Source: Benincasa hispida
Lineage: Eukaryota > Streptophyta > Magnoliopsida > Cucurbitales > Cucurbitaceae
NCBI RefSeq assembly: GCF_009727055.1
Contig: NC_052357.1
Coordinates: forward strand, 12,918,683-12,982,682
DNA length: 64,000 nt
Direction of reading: 5' to 3'
Every line of letters begins with the position of its first letter. Position 1 is the first letter of the stretch. Below the pieces are notes generated by a model. It worked only from the letters and a program-made list of their open reading frames with translations, had not been told where the DNA came from and made no database searches. Both the position numbers and the translations under genes were made by a program. Below, in pieces: positions 1 through 11,739 of this stretch.

Positions 1-1450
1 GCACGGGATTACCAATGTTGTCGGCGTTTGAGCTCTGTAAATAGAGCCTTACAGCCCAAATTTAAAGCATCTGAGTCTTTTCTCTTATACACATCTAGAT
101 GTGTATAAGAGACAGAATTTAAAGCATCTGAGTCTTTGCCTTAGGCAGATTCTTGTGATCACAGATGAGAGCATGAACAGACAGTCTTTGAGAATTCTTC
201 ATTCCCACAACCCTTTTCTAGTGACAACCGGAGCTTCGTCAGAGATAGAGTTTGAGAGAGACTATTCCACTACCCATCTATGGCACTACCGGCAGCCTTG
301 ACATATATCTAATGGAAGCAAGAGATTGCCTACATCTAGCCCTCCATCTATCTTCTTACATTTGTATTGTATTACATTTTGGCTTAAGACATTAATACAT
401 TTTGTAATCAATGCATTTCTTTAGCTCCTTCAACACCATGTTCATCATCTTCTTCTACTTTATCATCTTTCACTTTCATTGCAATGAGTTAAGTGTAAAT
501 TGCAAGAGTTATCGCATACTCAATCATACGGCCTAGAGATAGGACACATATAGTGAACCATCGAGAGGTGTGCGTTGCGCGAGCATAGTGAGTCCATCCT
601 CTTTACTTGGTGTGAGGCTATCGCAATGCTTGTCTATAAGCTGAGTGACTATAACCAATTGTCCGAGAGGGTAAGTAGTGGAACTCGCTAAGCAAAGTAA
701 GCAACGTTCCTAGAGATAGGAATAATCTTATGCTCAACGTAACCATGCATTATAAAGATATAAGCATGCAGCTGACCACCGAGAGGTGTGCGATGTGTGG
801 TGAGCTAGGATTACCCTTGCGATCAACTTAATGACCTAGTGAAATTTTATCCCCCGATCCTATGCCTCCATGCATCTCATTATGCGTTAACAGTTGCCAC
901 ATCTCTACCAATTCTCATAGTCAAACTTTGATTGTTGGGTTTGTTTAGCTAGGAATAGGAGTAGTGCATGGCTAACTAACTTCTTTCTTTTTTACTTTTA
1001 TTCACCACCTCAACCACATCATTTTACAAGCATCCTTTAGTTACAAGTCCCTATGTTCGACCTCGAATCATCCCAAGAAACTTGCATTCTCGTTATATTT
1101 GGTGAGAGGGCAAGAAAACTTATGGCAGGAACACATGGTCATCGCATACACGATTAGTGCATACCACATATCCTTTAGATTATCATGTGATCATTGCATA
1201 TACCCCTATCATATATTTTTCTCATCAAAGCATGATCAGTACATGACCAATCGACGCATACCAACATCAAAATCAAAAGTACATTTTCTTGCACCATATG
1301 TTGCTTGCAACAAGTTCACCATCGTTTTGCTGCTCATCTGTGGTTTGCCACTACGATCGTTCCCATTGCTGCTGTTAGAAACCATTGAAAATACTCATCG
1401 CGCTCACCCGCTGCCATTCAAATCTGCCACTACTCACTTAGATTAGAGTT
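1..1450. other. Retrotransposon-like non-coding debris with two related blocks
   Basis: No conserved coding sequence was recognised. Two blocks resemble each other: about 531-593 and 711-806. Each starts with CCTAGAGATAGGA and carries CGAGAGGTGTGCG followed by a GTG/GCG-rich stretch. The region is less AT-rich than most of the window. The wording of the stretch near 1050-1130 resembles the leader and gag-side DNA of plant gypsy elements, but this is an impression without a protein match. Confidence 0.35.
81..115. other. Nextera mate-pair junction adapter left in the assembly
   Basis: Positions 97-115 read AGATGTGTATAAGAGACAG, the full 19-base Nextera transposon end. Positions 81-96 are the last 16 bases of its reverse complement. 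Two such ends head to head make the circularisation junction of Nextera mate-pair libraries. The same 22 bases lie directly before (59-80) and after (116-137) the adapter, as expected if the assembler joined two reads across an untrimmed junction. The true genome probably has one copy and no adapter. Any reading frame crossing this point is artificial. Confidence 0.95.
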
Positions 1451-2029
1451 TAGCACATATGTTTCAAACCAGATCCATTCATACGTCTAGATTGTCTGTA
1501 CAGATTCATCAGTGATTGCACGTCATCGTTGCACACATCCGTCATTTATGCTCAGATTTATTGTCGATGCTCAGATCCACTACCATTGGTGATTGCTTGT
1601 CGTTACCTTTCATCCATTTGTAACTGTTCACGGGAGATCTGTCTGTCGGTGTTCTCGTCGATTGTGAGTTCATTAGCACCATAACGCGTAGATCCATTCA
1701 TGCATTGTCCTGAGCCATCAGATCTGCTCATGCACATATACAGTCAGTGCTCACCGATTAGGGGTATGTGAATTCATGGGTTCACCATTTGTGCAAATCT
1801 TTTCTCACCACTTTAAGATAATTACAGCAACTGAAAAAATGCAACAATTTTCAACAATTTTCATCCAAACTTGCAACTAACAAGCTCACACAAACTCAAC
1901 AAGATTTTTAGTGAATTACTCATCCAATGACAGTAATGTGTGACATAATGACTACTGCACGTAGAAACAACTATCACAAGTGACAAATTCTTCTTCAGAC
2001 TCAATTTATGGGCACAAAAGCCAGAAAGA
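1451..2029. other. Intergenic, nothing recognised
   Basis: Moderately AT-rich sequence with repeated short phrases such as GATCCATTCAT and CAGATC, probably more transposon debris. No coding frame with a recognisable product was found. Confidence 0.3.
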
Positions 2030-2303
2030 TTTATCTTCCCCTTTATACTTATTTTTATGTTAATAAATGATTAGGTGTGGGATATGATGAGAGTGCTAAG
2101 TGTGTGTCAACCTAGTTGAGATACATTAGTGCACCTACTGACCCACACTATATGAAATGGGTGAAATAGTTCATCTTCCCCTTTGTACTTATTGTTATAT
2201 TAATGAGTAATTGGGAATGGGATATGATAAGGGTGCCAAGTGTGTGTCAACCTAGTTGAGATATACTGGTGCACCTGTTGACCCGCACCATATAAAAAAA
2301 GGG
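2030..2303. repeat. Two tandem copies of a ~135-bp repeat
   Basis: Unit 1 (about 2030-2169) and unit 2 (about 2170-2303) both run from ATCTTCCCCTTT through GGGATATGAT and GTGTGTCAACCTAGTTGAGA to a CTGTTGACCC-type end. They differ by scattered substitutions and a small indel. The sequence looks like LTR or leader material. No TG...CA borders were found. Confidence 0.7.
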
Positions 2304-3136
2304 GGCAAAGAGTTTGTCTAGAATGATGAGATTCTCTAGCCCTACACTTGTTAATTTCTACCCCCAAATGGTTTAACATAGGCATAATGTGGATTGAGGG
2401 ATTTACCATGACAACATGAGCATTAGCAAAATTTATTTTGGCTTGGAGGTTCTGTATTTATTGATAAAGATAATGCAGTGTGGAGATTACCATAAAATTG
2501 CCATCGAGGAAAAAGAAATTGAAAGGGAAAATCAGTGCCTCTAAACTACCTTGTTAATGATTGAGATCATAACAAGTATGATACAAGATTCAAATGCATG
2601 AGAGAATGACAACTCATTAAGAGTTCCTAACCACAATTAAAATCTAAGACGTTTGGAATGCAAAAAAATTGGAGTCTAGATGAAGCCCCAACCAACTACA
2701 GTGTGAGGACAAAGTTTGCCATCAAATGAAGGGAACCACATACAATTAGAGCAAATTTGAAATCTCAACCCATATAAAGATGCAAAATACAAGATAAATA
2801 TTGATGCCAGTTTACATATATATCAATTTATTATTTGAAGTATCACGAAAAAATTGCAAAGGAATATTTGTGAAGAATTATGGAAGTAATGCAAACTATT
2901 TGGAATTATTTTGATATAAAATTTTATGAAAAGTCAGCTGAAGAATCTCAGAAGAAGACCTAATTACTCACAAAAGAGAAAATTTCTATGAGAAAACTAA
3001 TTGGGGCTCAAACAATTTTTGAAGTAAAGATATTTGATGAAATCCAAGGGGCTGGCCACTACACAGTCAACTAACCAAATTTGAAAAGACAATCTTAGGT
3101 CGGACTAAAGTTCGCCACAAAAGATGGATAGATTAA

Positions 3137-3268
3137 CCTCACTTAAGTGAGGATAAGCAAAAAAAGCTACAAGACTGATAATCAAGTTATAAGATTATTA
3201 AAGATAAGCAAAGAAGCTACAAAACTGATGATCAAATTACATGATTATTGAAGATAAGCAAAAGCGAC
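3137..3268. repeat. 16-bp palindrome followed by a ~50-bp tandem repeat
   Basis: CCTCACTTAAGTGAGG at 3137-3152 is a perfect 16-base palindrome. It runs into a tandem repeat: unit 1 3152-3202, unit 2 3203-3252, and the start of a third unit at 3253. Each unit begins GATAAGCAAA and contains GCTACAA and ACTGAT(A/G)ATCAA. The array lies just upstream of the LTR-like block at 3270-3935. Confidence 0.75.
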
Positions 3269-3269
3269 A

Positions 3270-3935
3270 ACCCCTCAGGGAAAATGATGACCATAACTCC
3301 ACCCACAGGATGGGGAAGGATATCGGGAAGTTGGTTGTGCCTTAATAGGTTTGATCAGATAATATTCCAGGTCCACTCATGATCTGGGCCCACCTTGGAT
3401 CAGGAGAGCAATGTTCTAATGCTTGGGCCTATCCTTGGGGTGGGTTTGGTACGATTTAGCGCATAACTTCACCAAGAGGTGAAGAAGTCGGTTGAACCTA
3501 AAAAAAGTTTGGCTTGATAGGCTTAACACTGCTAAAGTCCAAGATAAGTCTCATGGCAAGGACCATGGTGATAGAAGGGGATATTGTACTCTCAAGCTGG
3601 TTTATCAAAAGATTAGCCCATAAAAACTGAGTCAATCGTGAACCTAACTTAGGATGGAGCTAATATTGTGGGTGAATTTTAGCCAGATAGAATAAAGCAA
3701 AAAATCAAGATTAAGATAAAATGAGATAAGATAAAATTTGATCCTAGCTTATCTAGGATTAAGAAACTCATATTCTAATCCTAGTAGGACTAAGATAAAC
3801 TCTCATATAAATACATCCTAATGGCTTCATATGAGGTATCTAAAAACTTTTGATTTCTTCTTTATAATTTAGTTCTCTAATTGACTTGGGCATTAGAGTC
3901 ATTTTTTGTTTTTGTTTTGCAGGTTTTCTCTTCCT
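3270..3935 (+). mobile_element. Probable LTR remnant of a Tat/Ogre-like gypsy element
   Basis: The block holds a TATAAATA box (3806-3813). About 70 bp later comes an R-like segment, CTCTAATTGACTTGGGCATT (3875-3894), ending in TTTTGTTTTGCAGG near 3924. That combination is usual at the 3' part of plant Tat/Ogre LTRs, where the phrase is of the GACTTGAGCGTCGGAGTG...GCAGGT type. No coding region or second LTR was found, so this would be a truncated or solo LTR. The family assignment is from remembered consensus wording only. Confidence 0.45.
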
Positions 3936-5984
3936 TAAATTATAAATTTACCATTATTATCATGTGAAAGTCAAGTACATTTTTTCTTGACTAAAATTTG
4001 AATCAACATCAAAATATGAAAATTGTGTCCAAAACCATGAAAACCCAATCAACCTTCCTACCCATCAGTGTCAACAACTTTAGTAAAAAGGAAAAAACAA
4101 ACCATTAGCAAATGATTTTTAAAATGTAAAAGGAAAAATGGAGCAACAAGACATAGAGAGGACTGAAAAACTATATCTTACCTATTTAATTAAAAAATAT
4201 CATTTTGAGTGTATCTTGGATTTCATCCATCTTTTACACAATCCATCCAAATGTTCAATTAATATATATATATATATATATATATATTTCTTGTAGTAGA
4301 AGAAAAAATGCACCAACTAGATAGATACAACTAACAATTACTCATAATAAAAATATATAATTAAGATTTAAAAATTTAAAAAAACAAAAACAACTTTACA
4401 GTTAAATGCACTTGGCAGCAGTACCCCATTTTTCCATCACATATTTTATACATTATCTCAGATTAAATGCTTCTGATGAGTGCACGACTTTCCATAGACT
4501 GTAAGGTCCCATCTTAATGTTTTTTTTAAAAAAAACAAAAACAAAAACAAAAAAGACCATTTTATCTGCGATAATAAGCTTAGAAAAAGGTCAAAAATAA
4601 TAATAATAATAATAATTGTAAAAAAAAAATTGAAAATTAAAGGGGGAAACCATAAGCTCTATATTAAAATACTATCACAAATCAAGAGAAAAATGGAGTT
4701 TTCTGATTTTATCTTTAAATTTTATTTAGTCCTACAATTATTAAAATGTTTATTGTAGGTATTATTGGTTGATAATTTTGTTTTTAGTTCTTAAAACTTG
4801 ATTGCCATCAAGTCTTTCATCAAATAATTATCTATCTGTCTAATTCTTTTTTAAGTCACCAACTCTTCTAATAAGATTAATTTAATAATTAATATTTAAT
4901 TAATTATGATAATATTATTCAATTATTAAATTAATTAGAATAAATGTAATAATTAAGGAGGAGATAGTTTCAGTAACTACCATATCATTTGAATCCCTAC
5001 CGTTTTGAAAATCTATTCAACGCTTGATGTGGATTAAATGTGATTGAAGTGGGAACGTCATTTTATCTCTAAAACACATAAAGAAGAAAAATATTTTTTA
5101 GACGGTGAAATAGTATAAATTATCCTGTGATAATTCTTTAATGATGGCTTATCTTGCTCGAATTTTCCAATTTATTCTTTTGCAGGGCTATGTTCCAACT
5201 ATGACTATATTTTGTTATTAAAATTGAGGAGTTTCAAATTGTGAAAAAATTGTGGAAAAAATAAATGCAATTTTCAAATATAGAAGATCAAAAGATTACA
5301 CAACTACCTAAGCCTATGAGCTTTTAAAAGTACCACTAAATCAATTTTTTCTTAATAAAATCTTTTTAATTTGGTTGAAATATCAAAGTTATTTTTAGGG
5401 CAAACTACTTTGGTAGTGCGTGAATTTTTTAAAATAGGTGTGTTTGGTTCCTTAATTTTCAAAACATACATTTTTAATATCTAACTTTTTAGAATGGATG
5501 CATTTAGTTATAAGTTTTTAAAATGTACTTTTTCAGTACCTAAGTTCTTAAGAATAGGTTTAAAAGGTCAATTATTTTTTATTTTCACTTTATATAATTA
5601 AATAAAATGTTGTATTACAAAAATATGTTTAAAAATAATTTTAGAGGAAATAACTAATTTTTTAAAAAATAGTTTTTAATTTAAAAGAATATATTCTTCA
5701 AAATTCATGAACTAAAAAGATATGTTTTGAAAACTCAAACACCAAACACATATATTCTTCTAAATTCAGAGATAAAAAATCATTTTTCCTCATTCATAAG
5801 AAGGGGTGAATCAAGGATAAAGAAAGTATAAACAAGGAAATGTGTAGTTTCCTTCCATTGGATTAATTATTTAAACGGATCAAATCATTTTCCTGAAAAA
5901 ATCTGAATCAAATCATTCAATAATATTAATATCTATATATCTAATCTTACTGTTTTTTTAATATCTAATATTTATGGTAAATTT
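3936..5984. other. AT-rich intergenic DNA with microsatellites
   Basis: No gene was seen. The stretch has a (TA)n run at 4262-4287, an (AAAAC)n run near 4525-4552 and a (TAA)n run near 4594-4617. Between 5400 and 5760 there are repeated phrases of the type TTTTTAAAATAGGT and AAAACTCAAACAC on both strands, suggesting a decayed foldback element. Confidence 0.5.
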
Positions 5985-6275
5985 GAGAAGCACAACGACG
6001 CACGACGAGAACATGGATATGGGAGAAATATAATATAGTAATAAAAGATAAAATAAATAGATGACTAAAATGGAAATTGAAAAATTCTCCAAAATTGTCA
6101 ACTAATTTCCCAATCTTTTTGGATTCCTACCAATGTATGTATCTCCTCCAAAACCCACTAAATGTAACTATTTATAGGCTTTTAGCAAGTAAGAAGTGAA
6201 TTACATGGACACTAATAGTCTGTAATCTTGAGACACATGGACAACATTTGAGGTAATGAGAATATGACACATGGT
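5985..6275 (-). repeat. 3' LTR fragment of the gag-protease copia relic
   Basis: The first ~140 bp match the block starting at 9393: GAGAAGCACAACGACG against AAGGAGCATAACGACG, then ATGGATATGGGAGAAATATA against ACGGATATGAGAGAAATATA. The two copies flank the gag-protease pseudogene at 7665-9222 and lie in the same orientation, so I read them as its LTRs. This copy is cut off at 6281 by an unrelated copia LTR. Confidence 0.6.
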
Positions 6276-6280
6276 AAATG

Positions 6281-7535
6281 TGTTGGAATGTCCTAGAACT
6301 CGCAGTTCGTATTAAAAATTCTATTTATCAATAATGATAAGTAGTTGATTTGACATTCTATTATGAAAATCCAATAAACATATCCATGACTATAGTCTGA
6401 ATATTGTAACTTTATGTAGTAATATAAACAGGATCAAGTTAACAGTATATAGCCTAAATGGTCTAATAAGTATCTGGTAATAATACTATTGGATGCTGCC
6501 CACTTTGTAGTTGTTAAAAAGAGTTGTAAGGTGCTACAAACGATGTGATCCACAGATCGTTCATTTTGAGACATGTGAGTGGAGGCATCATATGCAATGA
6601 GTTTGCATATAGACTAGACCAAATAGTCAATTTTCTTTATAACGACCGTTTATTGTTAAAACTGACTATTTCATTTATAAAATAACCTAGGTTAACTTGA
6701 TCTTAATCCTGAGCTAGCTATGAACTCTTATTTGTTCGAGATTATCCTTTGATCTGCAAACGATGAGAGTAGTCCAACAACACTGCTCAATAAGCCTCCC
6801 ATTTTGGGAAAAGACCAGATGAATAGCTGGAGACATAGTCCTGCAAGATGGAATTCACTCCTACCCGATTTAAGTTAGTAGATAGGTTGTTCTCTTAAGT
6901 ACTAATTCCAGGTCTTGAATAATCAGGGCCTCACCTTTTCATGATAGAGAAAGGATTTGATTCATATGGATTATGAATCGAAATTGTTCATTAGAGGGTT
7001 AGTGGGAACTTAAGGAACGAGATGTATTCACAGGGTAAAACGATTATCTTGACCCAGCTGTGATTACAAATAACCTGTGAAGTGAACTTACTGATTACGA
7101 TTATATTAAGTGGACATAATATATCTACAATGAGGGGAGTTCAACTATGGGTTATAGTGGAGTGACCTATTAGTTAACGAATGGGGTTTAATTCGGTCTA
7201 ATGAGTTTAACCGATTAATCTCGGATAGTTGGAGGCCATGATCTGTAGATCCGCGAGGTCCCCCATAAATGGATAAGCTTCAAAGTAGCTTGATAAATTA
7301 ATTTGAAACGTTCAAATTAGAATTAAACAGAATAGGAGAATTTATATTTAAATATGATTTAAATATATGAAAATGGATTTGTGTAAAAATTATTTGATAT
7401 TAAATTAATTAGAATTATTTAATAATTTTATTAAAAAATCAATTTATGAAATTAATTTTATAAAATTAATAATGTTTTCAGTTTTAAAATCAAAATTTAT
7501 TTTTGGAAAAATTGAAAAGTTACAAAACATGCACA
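6281..7535 (+). mobile_element. Probable copia solo LTR
   Basis: It begins TGTTGGAATGTCC. Its body matches, in the same order, the LTRs at 33806-35952 and 39040-40957 (both reversed) and 58556-59287. Shared landmarks are the phrases around TTAATCCTGAG, the GGAATTCACTCCTACCC-type block and GTTCTCTTAAGTACT. A candidate right end is CA at 7534-7535. It is followed by AAATG (7536-7540), which equals the five bases before the start (6276-6280), as a target-site duplication would. The LTR could instead run on to about 7640, since 7541-7640 also looks LTR-like. No coding sequence is attached. It interrupts the relic whose LTR starts at 5985. Confidence 0.5.
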
Positions 7536-7664
7536 AAATGGAAAAATGACTTTTTCCATTACTCATCTTCTACATGCTCACACAAACACCACTTCCCTCA
7601 TCTGTTATGTCAAATAGGAAATATATTTAGATTCATGAACTTCAAATTTATTGTTGCATATGTT

Positions 7665-8064
7665 TCAGTTACTCATAGTATAATATGATCCAAAAGATAA
7701 AACATGCAACTTTTTCAATATAGGTTTTTCATTTGAGATAATAGAGATAACATACTGATATTCCACATTATTCTTACTATCGGTCTCAATATAATAACCA
7801 TTGCAATGTATATCTTTAAAACTTAGTAGATTTCTCTTTGATTGATTAGAGAAACAATGCATTGTCAATTGTAAATTTTGTTCCTCTAGGCAAAATAATG
7901 TGTGTTTTTCCAAATCCTTTAATCGGGTTTGCAAAACTTGATATTGTATTTACTTTTGCAAGCATTGTTAATTTAGAAAAGTATTTTTTACTTGTAAGTT
8001 TTGTGTGCGTAGTTGCGTCTGCTAGACATAGATATTCTTTGCTCATTTTTAAATCACTTAACAA
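7665..8064 (-). pseudogene. Copia aspartic-protease region, degenerate
   Basis: Two overlapping frames on the minus strand together cover the protease and adjoining spacer of a Ty1/copia polyprotein. The first (8064-7846) carries the CLADATTHT segment at the catalytic position, which is altered from the usual form. It then reads through a KYFSKLTMLAKVNTIS block and ILPRGTKFTI. The second (from about 7860 down to 7665) continues with RNLLSFKDIHCNGYYIET. A frameshift separates them. The region follows the gag pseudogene in the expected order. Reverse transcriptase and integrase are absent, so the element is dead. In intact plant elements the protease cleaves the gag-pol precursor inside virus-like particles. 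Confidence 0.75.
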
Positions 8065-8397
8065 ATGAAATGATCCAATTTTTTCATTAAAAGAAAATAA
8101 TTAAAATAAGAAAAAAAAATATGTGGAATATACAAAAGTTAACATTTACTAAGAAAAAAAAAACATGAAGATGGATTAAAAAAAAATAACATTAAATCTA
8201 GATATTTTTAAAGTCAAAAGAAACACTTGATGTTCCATCAATTGTGCTGATTTCTCCTCAGAAGATTCAAAGAAGTCCACTACATCTAAATTTGTCTTGT
8301 GGGATGGGTCAGATATATCATTATCCTAGTATGTAAAATTTACTTTCACATTTTCTCTTTTTCTTTTAGGGAAGCTTGATACAGATCAACTATCGAT

Positions 8398-9222
8398 GTA
8401 CAAAAAATATGTGACTAATGCCCAGTCATAGCACATCAAAAACATTTTTGTTCATCACCTTTTGAATTCTTATCTTGTAGAGCTTTTCCATTTTTATCAT
8501 CATTTCATGTTGTTCTCTTGAAATTTTGATGATTATAACGTCCATCATGAAAAGAAAAATTATTTCCCCCTCTATTGCGGTCACGACCTTGACCATGATT
8601 AATATTAAAATTCACTACATTCACTTTAGGGAATAGTATCATTTTGGTTGGTCGAGATTCATGATTTTTCATCAATAACTCATTATTTTGTTCGGCCATG
8701 AGAAGACATGAAATTAGTTCAGAATATTATTTAAAACTCTGCTCTCGATATTGCTATTGTAGAAGCATATTCGAGACAAGAAATGTAGAAAATGTCTTCT
8801 CTAACATATCAACATCAATAATTTTCTCTCCGCATAATAACAATTTCAAACTAATTTTAAATAATGCGGAATTGTAATCACTTACTGATTTAAAATCTTG
8901 TAACCTCAAATGCATCCATTCATAACAAGCTTTAGGAAGAATAACTCTTTTTTTATGATCATATCTCTCTTTCAAATCTTTCCACAAGATACGAGGATAT
9001 TTTATTGTAAGATACTCTATTTTCAATCTCTCGTGGAGATGATGACGAAGGAAAATCATAACTTTTGCTTTATCTTGACTGGATGTCGTATTTTCTTCTT
9101 TAATTGTTTCCCCAAGGTTCATAGCATCTAGGTGGATTTCGGCGTCGAGCACCCATGACAAATAATTATTGTCGTTAATATCAAGAGCTGCAAATTCTAA
9201 TTTCGTAGGTTTGTCATGACAA
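8398..9222 (-). pseudogene. Copia gag pseudogene (UBN2-type) with relic zinc knuckle
   Basis: On the minus strand a single frame starts near 9222 (KLEFAALDIN), passes through SWVLDAEIHLDAMNL (about 9160-9116) and a RHHLHERLKIEYLTIKYP block, and ends with HESRPTKM and an Arg/Gly/Asn-rich tail. In-frame stops at about 8751 (TAG) and 8718 (TAA) break it. Further on, near 8398-8450, a CX2CX4HX4C zinc knuckle can be read with two stops inside it. This is the nucleocapsid-type gag of Ty1/copia elements. The protease fragment follows, and LTR-like blocks flank the pair. Confidence 0.85.
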
Positions 9223-9380
9223 CACTATCACAAAAATATTGTGTTTATATTAGAAATTTAATATGTATTAAATATGCAAAATAACATTTAATTTGTTAAT
9301 TACAACGAAGAGGGAGAAATCGACATACCTTTAGGACCTACATTCAGTGGGAGAGATGAAAGAAGCTCGTGCTAATAACG

Positions 9381-9530
9381 TGTTATAAAATTAAGGAGCA
9401 TAACGACGGGAATACGGATATGAGAGAAATATAATATAATAATAACATATAAAATAAATAAATAACTAATATATAAAATGGCTAAAATGAAAATTGGAAA
9501 ATAATATTGTTAATTTAATTCCCTGATGCA
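9381..9530 (-). repeat. 5' LTR fragment of the gag-protease copia relic
   Basis: It starts TGTTATAAAATTAAGG (minus strand ends ...TTATAACA). On the minus strand it is followed by CGTTATTAGCACGAGC, a close variant of the phrase found just downstream of many plant copia LTRs. About 140 bp match the fragment at 5985. Similarity is lost near 9530, so the LTR is truncated. Confidence 0.6.
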
Positions 9531-11465
9531 GGTGAGATTTCTACATCACTATTTTTTTATTCATTCGGCATCGTATTTTTTTCAAGGTGGATTTGAAGTG
9601 ATTTATTTGGGCAATGTTTAAAATCGACCAATATATTGATAGAAAATATTGTTAAGATATCAATGTCGTTAATTTTCAAAAACAGAAATAGAAGAGTAAA
9701 ATATAAATAAAATTAAACTAATAAATAAATATTTTACTTTTTATAAACAAATTATATATAGATACTCATTTTTGTGACAAGTAATATGGAGGTAGTATGA
9801 AATTTTCTCTCTTTTTTTCTTTTTTTTTTTATTGACAATATGAATATCTCAACACGAAATAGTCCATTTGAGTATACCTTTTATAAATGGTGAAAGTATA
9901 TTACATTTGTGGTAGGTAAATTATTATTATTTAAAATATCTTAAATAAAAATTAACTTTAAAGGTTTAAATTTATGATTTATAATAGAAAATATATAGAC
10001 TGAATTTAAAATTTATTGAGTATATAAAGAATCCAATTGGGTAACTTGAAGTGAAAAAGGAGCAAAACTCAATGATATAAATAAAAATGATATTTTCACC
10101 TTCTCCTTTCTTCCTCTTGTTATTTTTGGGAAATCTCATGGTCCATTTTTTTCATAGGTTGATGTCAAAATTCGAACAAATAAAATGTACCACACCTTCA
10201 CATGATACTAGCATAATTTGCTTGAAAAGGAAAAAAATGTGACTTGCAAAAAAAGAAAACTTGCATACATCAGTGTAGTGTTTGCCACATACACTTCAAT
10301 ACTTAAGTTAACAAGTGAAAGAATGCGGTAACTAAAAAATTTGAGAATATGATACAAGTTACCTCATATAGAGCTATAATGATATATTTATAGAGATGTG
10401 GTTGTGATAAGATTCTAGATTCGCTTTGGGATAATTCTATTTTTGGGCCAATCGACGTGTCCTATTTTTTCTTTAGTTACGTCAGCCTCACCCAAGGCCA
10501 AACATCTCTCCCTATACTCATTTTTGTCTCAAGGTGATACTTTAGGTCAGGACATGCATAGGATATGACTCATTAGCTATTCTATTTGGCACAATCTTAG
10601 TCTTGGTTGAGGTTGAGCATGTTGATTTGGATCTTGATATGAACTCGACCTCTTCCCTTAGCCCAAAGTGGGTCTAGGGTGCTATTTTTTTTTTGTAAGA
10701 ATATCATTATTTTCTTGCTTTGTTGCTTTTTTCTATTTTATATCGATTATATCCTTCACTCCAAGATCATTTATAACACCACCCATACATTATTGTTGGA
10801 TTATGGATTTTGTACCTATCTCATTCGACATTGACTGTAAATTGAATGAAACGGGTGATTCTTGGGCCACTTTCTTTGGCTCCTTATGGGATCATAACAT
10901 TTTTTTCCCTTGAAAAACTTAACAAAAATCTAACTCTAATATATTTATTTTTTAAGTTTGCCAATTTTATTCTAGATATATATTCTACCATTTATTAAAT
11001 ATATGTGATAATGTTTTTTTAATGAGTTTTCTGACTAAAATCATATTAGGAGGTAAGAATTGCAACATTTATTTATATTTATCATCTAATTTTATAAGAT
11101 TGAAAATATAAGAAGTACAATATAAATTTAGAGTAAAAATAGTTTTTTTTTTCTTGTGAAACAATTATTTTACATATTTATTTATTTATTTTACCTTAAG
11201 TTTTGTAATCCATAGTAATTGAACCACCTAATTGAATTGAATAAGATATTGAAATATGTATTAGAATTTAGAAAGTCAATGATTTGAATTGATTCTCTCC
11301 CACCTGATGAACTAAAAAATGGAAAATTTTAAGTCCATCAAGATCACGTGAGATATAGGTTTATTTCCATAATTATTTTTGTAAATTATAATAATATTTT
11401 CATTCAACTATAAAAAAAAATAAAAAAATAAAAATGTACTCAAAATAATAATAACTACAACATGC
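9531..11465. other. AT-rich intergenic DNA
   Basis: No gene was recognised. The part from about 10440 to 10920 is less AT-rich and holds an 81-codon open frame that looks like no known protein. A segment near 10270-10310 (CACATACACTTCAATACTTAAGTTA) resembles one in intron 6 of the beta-glucosidase gene near 17585-17610, so a shared repeat may lie in both places. Confidence 0.4.
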
Positions 11466-11509
<44 letters not shown>

Positions 11510-11526
11510 CAACAACAACAACAACA
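11466..11526. repeat. (AAT)n-(AAC)n compound microsatellite
   Basis: About thirteen AAT units pass directly into about seven AAC units. The pure trinucleotide run is likely to vary in length between individuals. Confidence 0.95.
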
Positions 11527-11667
11527 CAATAATAATATCTACTACTATCCATTAATAACAATACAACATCATTCAACTTTAAAAGAGTATCTAATTGCTT
11601 TCAAAATTTTATTATTGTGTCCAATGTGACATATATGCGATATATTTTTTTTCTTTTGAGATTTAAC

Positions 11668-11672
<5 letters not shown>

Positions 11673-11715
<43 letters not shown>

Positions 11716-11725
11716 TATATATATT
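11673..11725. repeat. (TA)n microsatellite
   Basis: An almost uninterrupted TA dinucleotide run of about 50 bp, broken by one AA near 11708-11709. Confidence 0.95.
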
Positions 11726-11739
11726 ATAAAAAGTTTAGG

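Noticed and set aside
101..301. 66-codon frame at the left end
   Set aside because: It starts inside the sequencing adapter and crosses the false join at 115/116.
1099..1446. 115-codon plus-strand frame
   Set aside because: It does not begin with ATG, has no recognisable domain and lies in transposon-like DNA.
3152..3268. CRISPR-like look of the 50-bp tandem repeat
   Set aside because: The repeats are contiguous without unique spacers and the genome is a plant's.
8910..9131. Plus-strand frame of 73 codons
   Set aside because: It is the complement of the copia gag pseudogene.
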